From: Stappia indica
GTDB lineage: Bacteria > Pseudomonadota > Alphaproteobacteria > Rhizobiales > Stappiaceae
Assembly: GCF_001696535.1 (NCBI RefSeq)
Contig: NZ_MBQE01000002.1
Coordinates: forward strand, 248,001 to 312,000
DNA length: 64,000 nt
Reading direction: 5' to 3'
In this document: positions 33,604 through 42,997 of the stretch, in pieces
How positions within the stretch are numbered: position 1 is the stretch's first letter
How the letters are laid out: every line of letters starts with the position of its first letter
Notes under the pieces: model-generated
Databases searched by the model: none
Told to the model about the DNA's origin: nothing
Seen by the model: only the letters and a program-made list of their open reading frames with translations
Position numbers and translations under genes: made by a program

Positions 33604-35703
33604 GTGACCGATCCCGTACGCTATTCCGTTCAGGACGGCATTGCCGTGATCGCGGTCGACAATCCGCCGGTCAATGCCCTGTCGCAGGCGGTGCGGGCCG
33701 GCCTTGCGGAGGCCGTCGCGCGGCTGTCCGGGGACGATCAGGCGTGTGCCGGCGTGATCTACGGCGCTGGCCGCACCTTCATCGCCGGCGCAGACATCCG
33801 CGAATTCGGCAAGCCGATGGCCGAGCCGTTCCTGCCGGACGTGATCGCGGCCATCGAGGCGTGCGAGAAGCTGGTGGTGGCCGCATTGCACGGCACGGCG
33901 CTCGGCGGCGGGCTTGAGGTTGCGCTCGGCTGTCATGCCCGCGTGGCACTGGCCTCGGCCAAGGTCGGCCTGCCGGAAGTGACGCTCGGCATCCTGCCCG
34001 GCGCCGGCGGGACGCAGCGCCTGCCGCGCATTGCGGGCGCGGCCGCCGCGCTCGACCTGATCACCAGCGGTCGCCATGTGGCCGCGGTGGAGGCCCTGAA
34101 GCTCGGCATCGTCGATGCGGTCGTCGACGGGGACGACCCACTGGCCGCCGGCCTTGCCCATGCCCGCCGTCTTGCCGATGGCGAGGCGACCGGCCGGCGC
34201 TCGGGCGAGATCGATCCGGGAGCCAAGGACGAGGCGCTGTTCGCCGACTGGCGCGCGAAGACGAAGAAGTCGGCGCGCGGGCAGATGTCACCGATGGTGG
34301 CCATCGACGCCATCGAGGCGGCCTACGACCTGCCGTTCAATGAGGGAATGGCGCGCGAACGCGAGCTCTTCAAGGAGCTGATGGCCTCCGACCAGCGGGC
34401 CGGCCTGATCCATGCCTTCTTCGCCGAGCGGGCGGTCGCCAAGATCCCGGAAGCGGAGGCGGCGAGCCCGCGTGAGGTCGCCTCGATCGGTGTCATCGGC
34501 GGCGGCACGATGGGCTCGGGCATTGCGGTCGCAGCACTGAATGCCGGCCTGCCGGTGACGCTGGTGGAGCGGGACGAGGCGAGCGTGGAGCGCGCCCGCG
34601 GCATCGTCTCCAAGCTGCTGGACGACGGCGTGCGGCGCGGCAAGCTGAGCGAGGCACGGCGCGACCAGATCCTGTCGCGCGACTTCTCCACCGCGACGGA
34701 CTACTCGGCGCTCGCCGAAACCGATCTCGTGATCGAGGCGGTGTTCGAGGACATGGACGTCAAGAAGGACGTGTTCAGGCGGCTCGACGGGATCGCCAAG
34801 GCAGGGGCGATCCTGGCCACCAACACGTCCTATCTCGACGTCAACGAAATTGCGGCGGCGACCTCGCGGCCGCAGGACGTGATCGGCTTCCACTTCTTCT
34901 CGCCCGCCCATGTCATGCGCCTGCTCGAGGTGGTGGTCGCGGACAAGACGGCGGCGGATGTGGTCGCCACCGGTTTTGCGCTGGCCAAGAAGCTGCGCAA
35001 GGTGGCGGTGCGTGCCGGCGTGTGCGACGGCTTCATCGGCAACCGGCTGCTCAACACCTATCGCAAGGCCGCCGACTACATGGTCGAGGACGGCGCGAGC
35101 CCCTACCAGATCGACGCGGCGCTGGTCGCCTTCGGCTTTCCGATGGGCCCCTTCGCCGTCAGCGATCTTGCCGGCCTCGACATCGCCTGGGCCGGGCGCA
35201 AGCGGCGGGCGGCGACGCGCGATCCGCGCGAGCGCACGGTGGGCATCGCCGACCGCATCTGCGAGCGCGGCTGGTTCGGCCAGAAGACCGGCCGGGGATA
35301 TTATCTCTACGAGCCCGGCGCCCGGCGCGGCAGCCCGGACCCGGAGGTCGAGGCGATCATCGCGGCCGAGCGGGAGACCAAGGGCATCGTGCCGCGCAGC
35401 TTCACCGACGAGGAGATCGTCTCGCGCTACATGGCGGCGATGATCAACGAGGCGGCGAAGATCGTCGAGGAAGGCATTGCGCTGCGCCCGCTCGATGTCG
35501 ATGTGACGATGCTGGCCGGCTACGGCTTCCCGCGTTGGCGCGGCGGGCCGATGCAATATGCGGACCGGCTGGGCCTCGACACGGTGCTCGCCGAGCTGCG
35601 CCGCCTCAGCGCCGAAGATCCGTTCTTCTGGGAACCGGCACCGCTGCTGGTTCGCCTTGCGGACGAGGGAAAGACCTTCGCCTCGCTGAACGAGCGCGAC
35701 TGA
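33604..35703 (+). CDS. fadJ: Bifunctional enoyl-CoA hydratase / 3-hydroxyacyl-CoA dehydrogenase
   Basis: 699 residues from a GTG at 33604 behind AAGGAG. Domains in order: crotonase fold (1-190) with oxyanion segments AGADIREFGK and HGTALGGGLEVALGC and catalytic-type PEVTLGILPGAGGTQRL; linker; NAD-binding dehydrogenase (about 290-470) with IGVIGGGTMGSGIA and HFFSPAHVM; two C-terminal HCDH domains (to 699). This is the FadB/FadJ layout, performing two steps of fatty-acid beta-oxidation. No thiolase partner is adjacent. It ends in a strong terminator. Confidence 0.92.
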   Translation: MTDPVRYSVQDGIAVIAVDNPPVNALSQAVRAGLAEAVARLSGDDQACAGVIYGAGRTFIAGADIREFGKPMAEPFLPDVIAAIEACEKLVVAALHGTALGGGLEVALGCHARVALASAKVGLPEVTLGILPGAGGTQRLPRIAGAAAALDLITSGRHVAAVEALKLGIVDAVVDGDDPLAAGLAHARRLADGEATGRRSGEIDPGAKDEALFADWRAKTKKSARGQMSPMVAIDAIEAAYDLPFNEGMARERELFKELMASDQRAGLIHAFFAERAVAKIPEAEAASPREVASIGVIGGGTMGSGIAVAALNAGLPVTLVERDEASVERARGIVSKLLDDGVRRGKLSEARRDQILSRDFSTATDYSALAETDLVIEAVFEDMDVKKDVFRRLDGIAKAGAILATNTSYLDVNEIAAATSRPQDVIGFHFFSPAHVMRLLEVVVADKTAADVVATGFALAKKLRKVAVRAGVCDGFIGNRLLNTYRKAADYMVEDGASPYQIDAALVAFGFPMGPFAVSDLAGLDIAWAGRKRRAATRDPRERTVGIADRICERGWFGQKTGRGYYLYEPGARRGSPDPEVEAIIAAERETKGIVPRSFTDEEIVSRYMAAMINEAAKIVEEGIALRPLDVDVTMLAGYGFPRWRGGPMQYADRLGLDTVLAELRRLSAEDPFFWEPAPLLVRLADEGKTFASLNERD

Positions 35704-35760
35704 GCCGTTTCCCGCTGGCGCCTGCTTGCTGCGCTGCCAGATCGATCGCCGCCATTGCCG

Positions 35761-35792
35761 AAGCCGGGCCTCCACGAGGTCCGGCTTTTTTT
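35761..35792 (+). terminator. Rho-independent terminator after the beta-oxidation gene
   Basis: Stem AAGCCGG-g-CCTC / GAGG-t-CCGGCTT around a 3-base loop, followed by seven T. It lies 57 bases past the stop codon. Confidence 0.88.
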
Positions 35793-36124
35793 CGGGCGCA
35801 GCACGCCGTTTGCGGGAAAATGTTTATTATCAGATCGCTGTTTATTTCGGGCGCCAAAGGATTGATCCTTTCGGATTGATCCGAAACAGCGAAACAACTA
35901 CGTAAATTTTACCTCCATAGCGCTTGCTTCATATTGCGATGCAAGGAATGCATGTGGCTTTGCAGCGACGAATTGTCTTGCTTTGTTTAGTTATACTTCT
36001 CCTACTAAACACTGCGGTAAACATCCGGACAACGGATGGCGCTCTCGCGGGAGGCGGGTGCGGCCGGCGGCCGTCTGGAGGGGCGGTTCCGACAAAAGTG
36101 CCGCGTGAAGTGTGGGAGGATCAC
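35793..36124. promoter_or_regulatory. AT-rich promoter region of the importer/Dha operon with an inverted repeat
   Basis: About 330 bases without a credible gene, clearly AT-richer than the surroundings between 35,815 and 36,020. A 7-bp inverted repeat GTTTAGT (35985-35991) / ACTAAAC (36004-36010) with a 12-base spacer could be an operator. An in-frame ATG at 35924 would add 67 residues to the binding protein, but the GTG at 36125 has the better ribosome site and signal peptide. Confidence 0.5.
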
Positions 36125-37450
36125 GTGAACGCATATCGGAAGACATGGGCTGCCGTCCTGTGCGGGACGATGCTTGGCGGCTTTGCCGCAACGTCCGCGC
36201 AGGCGAAAGACATCACCCTGTGCTGGGCCGCGTGGGACCCGGCCAACGCGCTGGTCGAACTGTCCAAGGACTTCACCGCCGAGACAGGCATCGGCATGAA
36301 GTTCGAGTTCGTGCCCTGGCCGAATTTCGCCGACCGCATGCTCAACGAGCTGAACTCGGGCGGCAAGCTGTGCGATCTGCTGATCGGCGACAGCCAGTGG
36401 ATCGGCGGCGGCGCCGAGAACGGCCATTACGTCAAGCTGAACGACTTCTTCGACGCCGAGGGCATCAGCATGGACGACTTCGCCCCGGCGACCGTCTATG
36501 CCTACTCGACCTGGCCGAAGGGCACGCCGAACTACTGGGCGCTGCCGGCGATGGGCGATGCCAACGCCTGGTTCTATCGCAAGGACTGGTTCTCGAAGCC
36601 GGAAATCCAGGAAGCCTTCAAGGCGCAGTACGGCCGCGACCTCGCCCCGCCGCAGACGCAGCGCGAGCTGATGGAGATCGCCAAGTTCTTCCAGGGCCGC
36701 GAGATCGATGGACAGACGCGCTACGGCATCAACATCTTCACCGAGCGCGGCTCGGAGGGCATCACCATGGGCGCGACCGGTGCGCTCTATGCCTGGGGAT
36801 TCAAGTACGAGAACACGCCGGGCAAGTACGACATGGAGGGCGCGGTGAACTCGCCCGAGGCGGTGGAGGCGCTGGAGTTCTACAAGGAGCTCTACAAGTG
36901 CTGCACGGCGCCGGGCTATACCGACAGCTACATGCAAGAGAGCCTCGACAGCTTCAAGTCGGGCCAGGTGGCAATGGCGATGAACTGGTTCGCCTTCTTC
37001 CCCGGTCTCTACAAGGACGAGCAGGTCGGCGGTGACAAGATCGGCTTCTTCGTCAACCCGAAGCAGAACGTCGAGGCCTCGACGCTGGGCGGGCAGGGCA
37101 TCTCGGTGATCTCCTATTCGGAGAACAAGGACGAGGCGCTGAAATACATCAAGTGGTTCGCCCAGCCGGCCGTGCAGGCCAAGTGGTGGTCGCTCGGTGG
37201 CTATTCGGCCCACAACTCGGTGCTGAACGATCCCGGTTTCAAGGACAGCCAGCCGTTCGCGGCCGACTTCCTGAAGGCGATGAGCGCCGTGCAGGACTTC
37301 TGGCAGGAGCCGGCCTATGCCGAGTTGCTGCTGGCCATGCAGAAGCGCCTGCACGACTACATCGTCGCCGATCAGGGCACGGCCCAGGAAGCGCTCGACA
37401 AGCTGATCGAGGACTGGACCGAGACGTTCCAGGACGAAGGCAAGCTCTAG
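36125..37450 (+). CDS. Carbohydrate/polyol ABC transporter substrate-binding protein
   Basis: 441 residues, GTG start with GGGAGGA six bases upstream. Signal peptide to about residue 26 (ATSAQA/KD). The mature protein is a family 1 sugar-binding protein (DITLCWAAWDPANALVELSKDF; aromatic-rich WYSTWPKGTPNYWALPAMGD-type segment near 120). Family members bind sugars, polyols or glycerol derivatives. The downstream dihydroxyacetone kinase genes suggest a small ketose or polyol as ligand (inference). First gene of a long operon that probably runs to 48722. Confidence 0.9.
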   Translation: MNAYRKTWAAVLCGTMLGGFAATSAQAKDITLCWAAWDPANALVELSKDFTAETGIGMKFEFVPWPNFADRMLNELNSGGKLCDLLIGDSQWIGGGAENGHYVKLNDFFDAEGISMDDFAPATVYAYSTWPKGTPNYWALPAMGDANAWFYRKDWFSKPEIQEAFKAQYGRDLAPPQTQRELMEIAKFFQGREIDGQTRYGINIFTERGSEGITMGATGALYAWGFKYENTPGKYDMEGAVNSPEAVEALEFYKELYKCCTAPGYTDSYMQESLDSFKSGQVAMAMNWFAFFPGLYKDEQVGGDKIGFFVNPKQNVEASTLGGQGISVISYSENKDEALKYIKWFAQPAVQAKWWSLGGYSAHNSVLNDPGFKDSQPFAADFLKAMSAVQDFWQEPAYAELLLAMQKRLHDYIVADQGTAQEALDKLIEDWTETFQDEGKL

Positions 37451-37636
37451 GGCAGACCTTTCAGCGCGCCTTCCCGCTGCAGCAGCGGCGGGAAGGCCGA
37501 GGGGGCGGACGGGGTCTTCCGTCCGCCGCCGCTCCGGCAAGGCACCCCGGTGCTCCGGTCAGGCGCGCTCGTGCCCGGCCCTGTCCTCAGACCCGCTTCA
37601 GCTCGTCCTGACACGCCACGGCGCCCGCCGCCGATC

Positions 37637-38614
37637 ATGCGGAACCCGACCATGTCTCAAACGCAGATCAGTCAGCGCGCCGCCGACCGGCTCGCCAGCA
37701 GCACGCCGCCGGGCATTGCCCGCAAGGTGCGCGGCCTGTCGGACAAGGCGATCGCCTGGCTCTTCATCGCCCCGACCATCGTGCTGCTTCTGGCGATCAA
37801 CGTCTTTCCGCTGATCTGGACGGTCTACCTGTCCTTCACCGACTATCGCGCCAACCGGCTGAACCGTGAGGTCGAGTGGGTGGGCCTGCGCAATTACGAG
37901 CGGGTGCTGACGGACCCGGACATCTGGCACAACATGCTGGTGACCGCGCATTTCCTGTTCTGGACGATGTTCTTCCAGGTGCTGATCGGCTTCGCGCTGG
38001 CCTGGTTGATCAACAAGAACTTCCGCGGCCACGGCGTGTGGACGACGATTATCCTGCTGCCGATGATGCTGTCGCCGGCGGTCGTCGGCAATTTCTGGAC
38101 CTTCCTGTACCAGCCGCAGATCGGCCTGTTCAATTACGTCATCAGCTTCTTCACCGGAGCCGACCCCTCGTCCTTCCAGATGATCGGCAGCGTCACGCTG
38201 GCGCCCTGGGCCATCGTCATCGTCGATACGTGGATGTGGACGCCCTACACGATGCTGATCTGCCTCGCCGGTCTGCGGTCGATCCCGGACTACATCTACG
38301 AGGCGGCCGAGGTCGACAGGGCCGGACCGTTCCGCACCTTCTGGTCGATCACCCTGCCGATGGTGATGCCGTTCCTGATGCTGGCGGTGCTGTTCCGCTC
38401 CATCGAGAACTTCAAGATGTTCGATCTGGTGGTCGAGCTGACCTCGGGCGGCCCGGGATCGGTCACGGAGCTCGCCTCGATCAACCTCAAGCGCGAGGCG
38501 TTCGAGAAGTGGCGAACGGGCCTGTCCTCGGCCTTCGCGATCATTCTCTTCGTCACGGTGTTCGGCGCGGCCAACATCTACGTCAAGGCTCTCAACACGG
38601 TGAAGAGCAGATGA
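37637..38614 (+). CDS. Sugar ABC transporter permease, MalF/UgpA-like
   Basis: 325 residues, six predicted membrane segments. The coupling motif EAAEVDRAGPFRTFWSITLPMVMPF (about 220-244) is the EAA loop of MalF/UgpA-type permeases. The ATG at 37637 (or 37652) begins a cytoplasmic tail of about 45 residues. Separated by 186 bases from the binding-protein gene, and overlapping the next permease by four bases (ATGA). Confidence 0.92.
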   Translation: MRNPTMSQTQISQRAADRLASSTPPGIARKVRGLSDKAIAWLFIAPTIVLLLAINVFPLIWTVYLSFTDYRANRLNREVEWVGLRNYERVLTDPDIWHNMLVTAHFLFWTMFFQVLIGFALAWLINKNFRGHGVWTTIILLPMMLSPAVVGNFWTFLYQPQIGLFNYVISFFTGADPSSFQMIGSVTLAPWAIVIVDTWMWTPYTMLICLAGLRSIPDYIYEAAEVDRAGPFRTFWSITLPMVMPFLMLAVLFRSIENFKMFDLVVELTSGGPGSVTELASINLKREAFEKWRTGLSSAFAIILFVTVFGAANIYVKALNTVKSR

Positions 38615-39561
38615 GCACCTCAACCGCCCATTCGGTCGTGGAGCCGAGCCGTCTGACGCGGACCGTCGCCGGTACACTGGTGATCGTCTATGCGCTGGTG
38701 ACCATGGTGCCGCTGGCCTGGATCTTCCTGACCGGCTTCAAGACGCCGCCGGACTCGATCTCCTATCCGCCGAAGGTCGTCTTCGAGCCCTCGCTGGAAG
38801 GCTATGTGAACCTGTTCACCACGCGCACGCGCCAGACACCGGAATACATGGAGAGCCTGCCGCCGCCGCAGACCTGGTACGAGGAGCTGGTGCGGTCGCG
38901 GCAGATGGTGATCGCGGGGCCGTCCAAGTTCGGCGAGCGGTTCCTCAACTCGGTGATCATCGGCTTCGGCTCGACCTTCCTGTCGGTCTTCCTGGGAACG
39001 CTTGCCGCCTATGCCTTCTCGCGGTTTCGCGTGCCGCTGGCCGACGATCTTCTCTTCTTCATCCTGTCGACGCGGATGATGCCGCCCATCGCGGTCGCGA
39101 TCCCGATCTTCCTGATGTACCGGACGCTCGGCCTGTCCGACACGCATCTGGGCATGATCATCCTCTACACGGCGGTGAACGTGTCGCTCTCCGTCTGGCT
39201 GCTGAAGGGCTTCGTCGACGAGATCCCGCGCGAATACGAGGAGGCGGCGCTGATCGACGGCTACACGCGGTTGCAGGCCTTCGTGAAGGTGGTGCTGCCG
39301 CAGATGTCGACCGGCATTGCCGCCACGGCGATCTTCTGCCTGATCTTCGCCTGGAACGAATATGCCTTCGCGCTGCTGCTGACCTCCGGCACCGCACAGA
39401 CGGCGCCGCCCTTCATCCCGACGATCATCGGCGAGGGCGGGCTCGACTGGCCGGCCATCGGTGCGGGCGTCACCCTGTTCCTGCTTCCCGTGCTCGTCTT
39501 CACCATCCTCCTGCGCAAGCATCTGCTCAGGGGCATCACCTTCGGAGCGGTGCGCAAATGA
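38611..39561 (+). CDS. Sugar ABC transporter permease, MalG/UgpE-like
   Basis: 316 residues, six membrane segments, EAA loop EYEEAALIDGYTRLQAFVKVVLPQM (about 210-234). The first periplasmic loop is longer than in most relatives (about residues 45-110, with charged and Pro-rich sequence). Coupled by ATGA to the genes on both sides. Forms the channel with the 37637 permease. Confidence 0.92.
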   Translation: MSTSTAHSVVEPSRLTRTVAGTLVIVYALVTMVPLAWIFLTGFKTPPDSISYPPKVVFEPSLEGYVNLFTTRTRQTPEYMESLPPPQTWYEELVRSRQMVIAGPSKFGERFLNSVIIGFGSTFLSVFLGTLAAYAFSRFRVPLADDLLFFILSTRMMPPIAVAIPIFLMYRTLGLSDTHLGMIILYTAVNVSLSVWLLKGFVDEIPREYEEAALIDGYTRLQAFVKVVLPQMSTGIAATAIFCLIFAWNEYAFALLLTSGTAQTAPPFIPTIIGEGGLDWPAIGAGVTLFLLPVLVFTILLRKHLLRGITFGAVRK

Positions 39562-39857
39562 CCCCGTCACAGCCAATCAAGCCGGCGGCCGAAAGCGGTC
39601 TGGAGGCGGCACGCGCACGCATTGCCCGCCAGCGCGCCCATCCGCCGGGGCAGGACAAGGCACGGGCCGCAGCGTTCGGCCCGTCCGGTCCGCGGATCTT
39701 CCGCCGGGGTCCGTGGGAGCTGCTGGCGACGGTGCTGATCGGTCTCGGCGTCGTGATGCTGATGCAGCCCTTCGCGCTGGCGCTCTTCACCTATTCCTTC
39801 GTCACGATCCTGACCGGCACCGTGATGTTCATCGTCGTCAGCCACTTTCCGGAATAG
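39558..39857 (+). CDS. Small two-segment membrane protein of the importer operon
   Basis: 99 residues. A basic, Ala/Pro-rich cytoplasmic N-terminus (1-50) is followed by two hydrophobic segments (WELLATVLIGLGVVMLM and ALFTYSFVTILTGTVMFIVV). Translation is coupled to the upstream permease by ATGA and the next gene starts six bases later, so it is a real operon member. Function unknown; small membrane proteins also accompany glycerol-type ABC importers in rhizobia. Confidence 0.75.
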   Translation: MTPSQPIKPAAESGLEAARARIARQRAHPPGQDKARAAAFGPSGPRIFRRGPWELLATVLIGLGVVMLMQPFALALFTYSFVTILTGTVMFIVVSHFPE

Positions 39858-39863
39858 TCAGTC

Positions 39864-40979
39864 ATGGCGGAGATCAGGGTCGAAGCCCTCAGGAAAAATT
39901 TCGGCGACTTCACCGCGGTGAAGAATTCCGATTTCACCGTGGCGGACGGGGAGTTCTTCGTCATGCTCGGCCCCTCGGGCTGCGGCAAGACGACGACGCT
40001 GCGGATGATCGCGGGGCTGGAGCTGCCGACCTCCGGGCGGATCTTTCTCGGCGGCGAGGACGTCACCTTCAACCGCGCGTCGCACCGCGACATCGCCTTC
40101 GTGTTCCAGCTGTTCGCGCTTTATCCGCACATGAACGTGCGGCGGAACATGGCGTTCCCTCTGGTGTGCCAGGGAATGCCGCGACAGGAGATCCGCACGC
40201 GGGTGGAGGAGACGGCGCGGCTGCTGCGCATCGACCACATCCTCGACCGGCCGGTATCGGGCCTTGCCGGCGGCGACCGCCAGCGGGTGGCGCTGGGCCG
40301 GGCCATCGTGCGCCGGCCGAAAGCATTCATGATGGACGAGCCGCTCGGCACGCTGGACAGCGAGTTTCGCGACCTGATGGTGCGCGAGCTGCGCGAACTC
40401 CACAATTCGATCGGGGCGACGACGGTCTATGTCACCCACGACCAGGTGGAAGCGATGGCCATGGCCGACAAGATCGCCGTGATGAACCACGGCGTCATCG
40501 AGCAGTTCGGCCACCCGCAGGAAATCTACGACCGCCCGGCCACCATGTTCGTCGCCGACTTCATCGGCTCGCCGCCGATGAACTTTCTCGATGTCGAGGA
40601 CGGCCATGCGGCTGGCGATGCCAGGGTCCGCCTCGGCGGCGCGGAGGTCGCCATTCCGGAGCTGCGCGAAGAGGTTGGCGCCGGTGCCATGGTCGTCGGC
40701 ATGCGCCCCGAGCACGTGAGGTTCGACGATGCCTCGGCGCTGCGGGGCGAGGTGATCGGCGCGGAATATCTCGGCACCACGCAGATCGTCACGGTGACCG
40801 CGGGAACCGCATTGCTGAAGGCGCGGGTCGCCGCGGATGTGCCGGTGCGGGAGGGGGGAACTGTCGGCCTGACCTTCGACACCGCACGCCTGTCGCTGTT
40901 CGACGGTGCGAGCGGAAAGGCGCTGGCGAGCGCACGAGACGATGCCGGCGCGATCCTGCGCAACGGGACGGGAGGCTGA
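39864..40979 (+). CDS. ABC transporter ATP-binding protein, UgpC/MalK-like, first copy
   Basis: 371 residues: ATPase domain (1-235) plus a C-terminal TOBE-type regulatory domain. Walker A GPSGCGKT (36-43), Q-loop FQLFALYPHM, Walker B FMMDEP (155-160), H-loop VTHDQVEAM. The signature loop is unusual: LAGGDRQR (134-141) instead of LSGGQ-QR, and the D-loop reads PLGTLDSEF. It pairs with the next ATPase, so the importer probably uses an ATPase heterodimer in which this subunit contributes a modified site. Confidence 0.92.
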   Translation: MAEIRVEALRKNFGDFTAVKNSDFTVADGEFFVMLGPSGCGKTTTLRMIAGLELPTSGRIFLGGEDVTFNRASHRDIAFVFQLFALYPHMNVRRNMAFPLVCQGMPRQEIRTRVEETARLLRIDHILDRPVSGLAGGDRQRVALGRAIVRRPKAFMMDEPLGTLDSEFRDLMVRELRELHNSIGATTVYVTHDQVEAMAMADKIAVMNHGVIEQFGHPQEIYDRPATMFVADFIGSPPMNFLDVEDGHAAGDARVRLGGAEVAIPELREEVGAGAMVVGMRPEHVRFDDASALRGEVIGAEYLGTTQIVTVTAGTALLKARVAADVPVREGGTVGLTFDTARLSLFDGASGKALASARDDAGAILRNGTGG

Positions 40980-40983
40980 CATC

Positions 40984-41997
40984 ATGGCAAGCGTTGCCCT
41001 TTCGGGAATTGCCAAGCAGTTCGGCCGCACCCAGGCGGTCGACGATTTCTCGCTCACCATTGCCAGCGGCGAATTCGTGGTCCTGCTCGGGCCGACGGGG
41101 GCGGGCAAGACGACGACGCTGCGGCTGATCGCCGGGCTGGAGACGCCCGATCGGGGTTCCATTCATATCGACGGGCAGGACATCACCCGCGTGCCGCCGG
41201 CCGGGCGGGACGTCGCCTTCGTCTTCCAGCAGTATTCGCTGTATCCGCATCTCAGCGTCTTCGACAATCTCGCTTTCCCGCTGCGCTCGCCGGCGCGGCG
41301 CGTGCCGGAGGACGAGATCCGGCAGACGGTCGAGACAGTGGCGAACATGCTGCGCATCGGCCACAAGCTCGGCAACCGCTCCACGCAGCTGTCGGGCGGC
41401 GAGATGCAGCGCGTCGCTATCGGCCGGGCCCTGGTGCGCCGGCCGTCGATCTTCCTGATGGACGAGCCGCTGTCCTCGCTCGATGCCAAGCTGCGGGCCG
41501 ACCTGCGGCTGGAGCTGAAGCGCATCCAGCGCGAACTGGCCGCGACGATCCTCTATGTCACCCACGACCAGGTCGAGGCGATGACCATGGCGGACCGGAT
41601 CGGCATCCTGTCGGAAGGCCGCCTGGTGCAGATCGGCACGCCGCGCCAGATCTACGAGGATCCGGACAATGTCTATGTCGCGGCGCGGCTGGGCCAGCCG
41701 GCGATCAATGTCCTGCCGATGGGCGTGATCCCGGCGCAGCAGGCACCGGCTACGGCCTTTTCCCTCGGCGCGCGGACAGAGCACTTGCGGATCGAGACAG
41801 CCGACGGGGCGAGCGCCAATGCCCGGCTCGACTGGGTCGAGCATCTGGGGGACCAGAACCATCTGCACATCAGGATCGGCGACTTCCGGCTGACGACGCT
41901 GGCGGATCCCGGCAGCCGTCTCGCCGCCGGCGAGGCGATCCGCGTCGAGGCCGTGTCGCCTCTCTACTTCGATGAAGACGGAAACAGGATCAGATAG
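40984..41997 (+). CDS. ABC transporter ATP-binding protein, UgpC/MalK-like, second copy
   Basis: 337 residues. Walker A GPTGAGKT, canonical signature LSGGEMQRVAIGRAL, Walker B FLMDEPLSSLDAKL, H-loop YVTHDQVEAM, then a TOBE-type tail. All motifs are intact, in contrast to the first ATPase. It starts five bases after that gene; its stop abuts dhaL directly. Two ATPase genes per importer is also the arrangement of the rhizobial glycerol transporter. Confidence 0.93.
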   Translation: MASVALSGIAKQFGRTQAVDDFSLTIASGEFVVLLGPTGAGKTTTLRLIAGLETPDRGSIHIDGQDITRVPPAGRDVAFVFQQYSLYPHLSVFDNLAFPLRSPARRVPEDEIRQTVETVANMLRIGHKLGNRSTQLSGGEMQRVAIGRALVRRPSIFLMDEPLSSLDAKLRADLRLELKRIQRELAATILYVTHDQVEAMTMADRIGILSEGRLVQIGTPRQIYEDPDNVYVAARLGQPAINVLPMGVIPAQQAPATAFSLGARTEHLRIETADGASANARLDWVEHLGDQNHLHIRIGDFRLTTLADPGSRLAAGEAIRVEAVSPLYFDEDGNRIR

Positions 41998-42606
41998 ATG
42001 AGCGAGACGGATCCTCGTTTGCGAAAGATGTTCGAGGCGGTGGCGCAGGCGATCATCGCCCATGCCGACGAGCTGACGGAGCTGGATTCGGCCATCGGCG
42101 ACGGCGACCACGGCCACAACATGACACGCGGGATGCAGGCCGTGCTGGGCGAACTGGATGCGCTCGTCGCCAAGCCCTGGAACGAGGCGCTGAAGGCGGC
42201 CGGCATGCAGCTGGTGATGAAGGTGGGCGGCGCCTCGGGACCGCTCTACGGAACGCTTTTCATGACGCTCGGCAAGTCGCTGGACACGCCGCCGACGCGC
42301 GACGGCCTCGCCGCCGCGCTGCACGCCGCCATCGAGGCGGTGATGGCCCGCGGCAAGGCGAGCGCCGGGCAGAAGACCATGCTCGATGTGCTGGTGCCCG
42401 TGTCGGAGGCGGTGTCCGCGGGTCGCTCGTCCGCCGAGGTCGCGGAGGTTGCACGCAAGGCCTGCGCCGCGACGAAGGAGATGCTGGCGACCAAGGGGCG
42501 GGCCTCGTTCCTGGGCGAACGGTCGGTGGGTCATATCGATCCCGGCGCCCGGTCCAGCCAGATCATGATCGAGACGATCGCCGAACAGCTTGGAGACGCG
42601 AAATGA
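41998..42606 (+). CDS. dhaL: Dihydroxyacetone kinase ADP-binding subunit DhaL
   Basis: 202 residues. ELDSAIGDGDHGHNM (about 27-41) holds the Asp/His residues that bind the two Mg and the permanently bound ADP, and GGASGPLYGTLFM follows. DhaL carries the phosphoryl group from DhaM to the ketose held by DhaK. No spacer separates it from the ATPase gene, showing that transport and kinase genes are one operon. Confidence 0.95.
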   Translation: MSETDPRLRKMFEAVAQAIIAHADELTELDSAIGDGDHGHNMTRGMQAVLGELDALVAKPWNEALKAAGMQLVMKVGGASGPLYGTLFMTLGKSLDTPPTRDGLAAALHAAIEAVMARGKASAGQKTMLDVLVPVSEAVSAGRSSAEVAEVARKACAATKEMLATKGRASFLGERSVGHIDPGARSSQIMIETIAEQLGDAK

Positions 42607-42992
42607 GCAATGTCGGCATCGTCATCGTGTCGCATTCGCCGCTGGTGGCGGAAGGCACCGCCGACATGGTGCGGCAGATGGTCGGCGACGAGGTGCCGCT
42701 CGCCTGGTGCGGCGGCGATCCGGACGGGGGGCTCGGCACCAGCGTCGAGGCGATCCTGGCGGCCATCGACAGGGCGTGGTCGGAGGCGGGCGTCGCGATG
42801 CTGGTCGATCTCGGCGGCGCCGAGACCAACTCCGAAATGGCGGTCGAGATGCTGCCCGACGCGCGCAGCGGCAAGGTGGTGGTGTGCAACGCCCCGATCG
42901 TGGAGGGCGCGGTAGTCGCCGCGACCGAGGCGTCGGGCGGTGCTTCGCTGCAGGAAGTTCGCCGGACCGCGGAAGAGCTGTCGGCGCTGTGA
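42603..42992 (+). CDS. dhaM: PTS-type phosphotransfer subunit DhaM (IIA domain only)
   Basis: 129 residues, EIIA-mannose-like fold. The active-site His11 lies in VIVSHSPLVAEG, and the second conserved stretch MLVDLGGAETNSEMAVEML is present. It accepts phosphate from HPr and rephosphorylates ADP on DhaL. In E. coli DhaM is fused to HPr and a partial enzyme I; here these are separate genes. ATGA overlap with dhaL. Confidence 0.94.
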   Translation: MSNVGIVIVSHSPLVAEGTADMVRQMVGDEVPLAWCGGDPDGGLGTSVEAILAAIDRAWSEAGVAMLVDLGGAETNSEMAVEMLPDARSGKVVVCNAPIVEGAVVAATEASGGASLQEVRRTAEELSAL

Positions 42993-42997
42993 GGGCA

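Noticed and set aside
35924-36124. N-terminal extension of the sugar-binding protein from an ATG at 35924, with a hydrophobic stretch
   Set aside because: The GTG at 36125 has a GGGAGGA site and opens a normal signal peptide; the extension lies in AT-rich promoter sequence with an inverted repeat.
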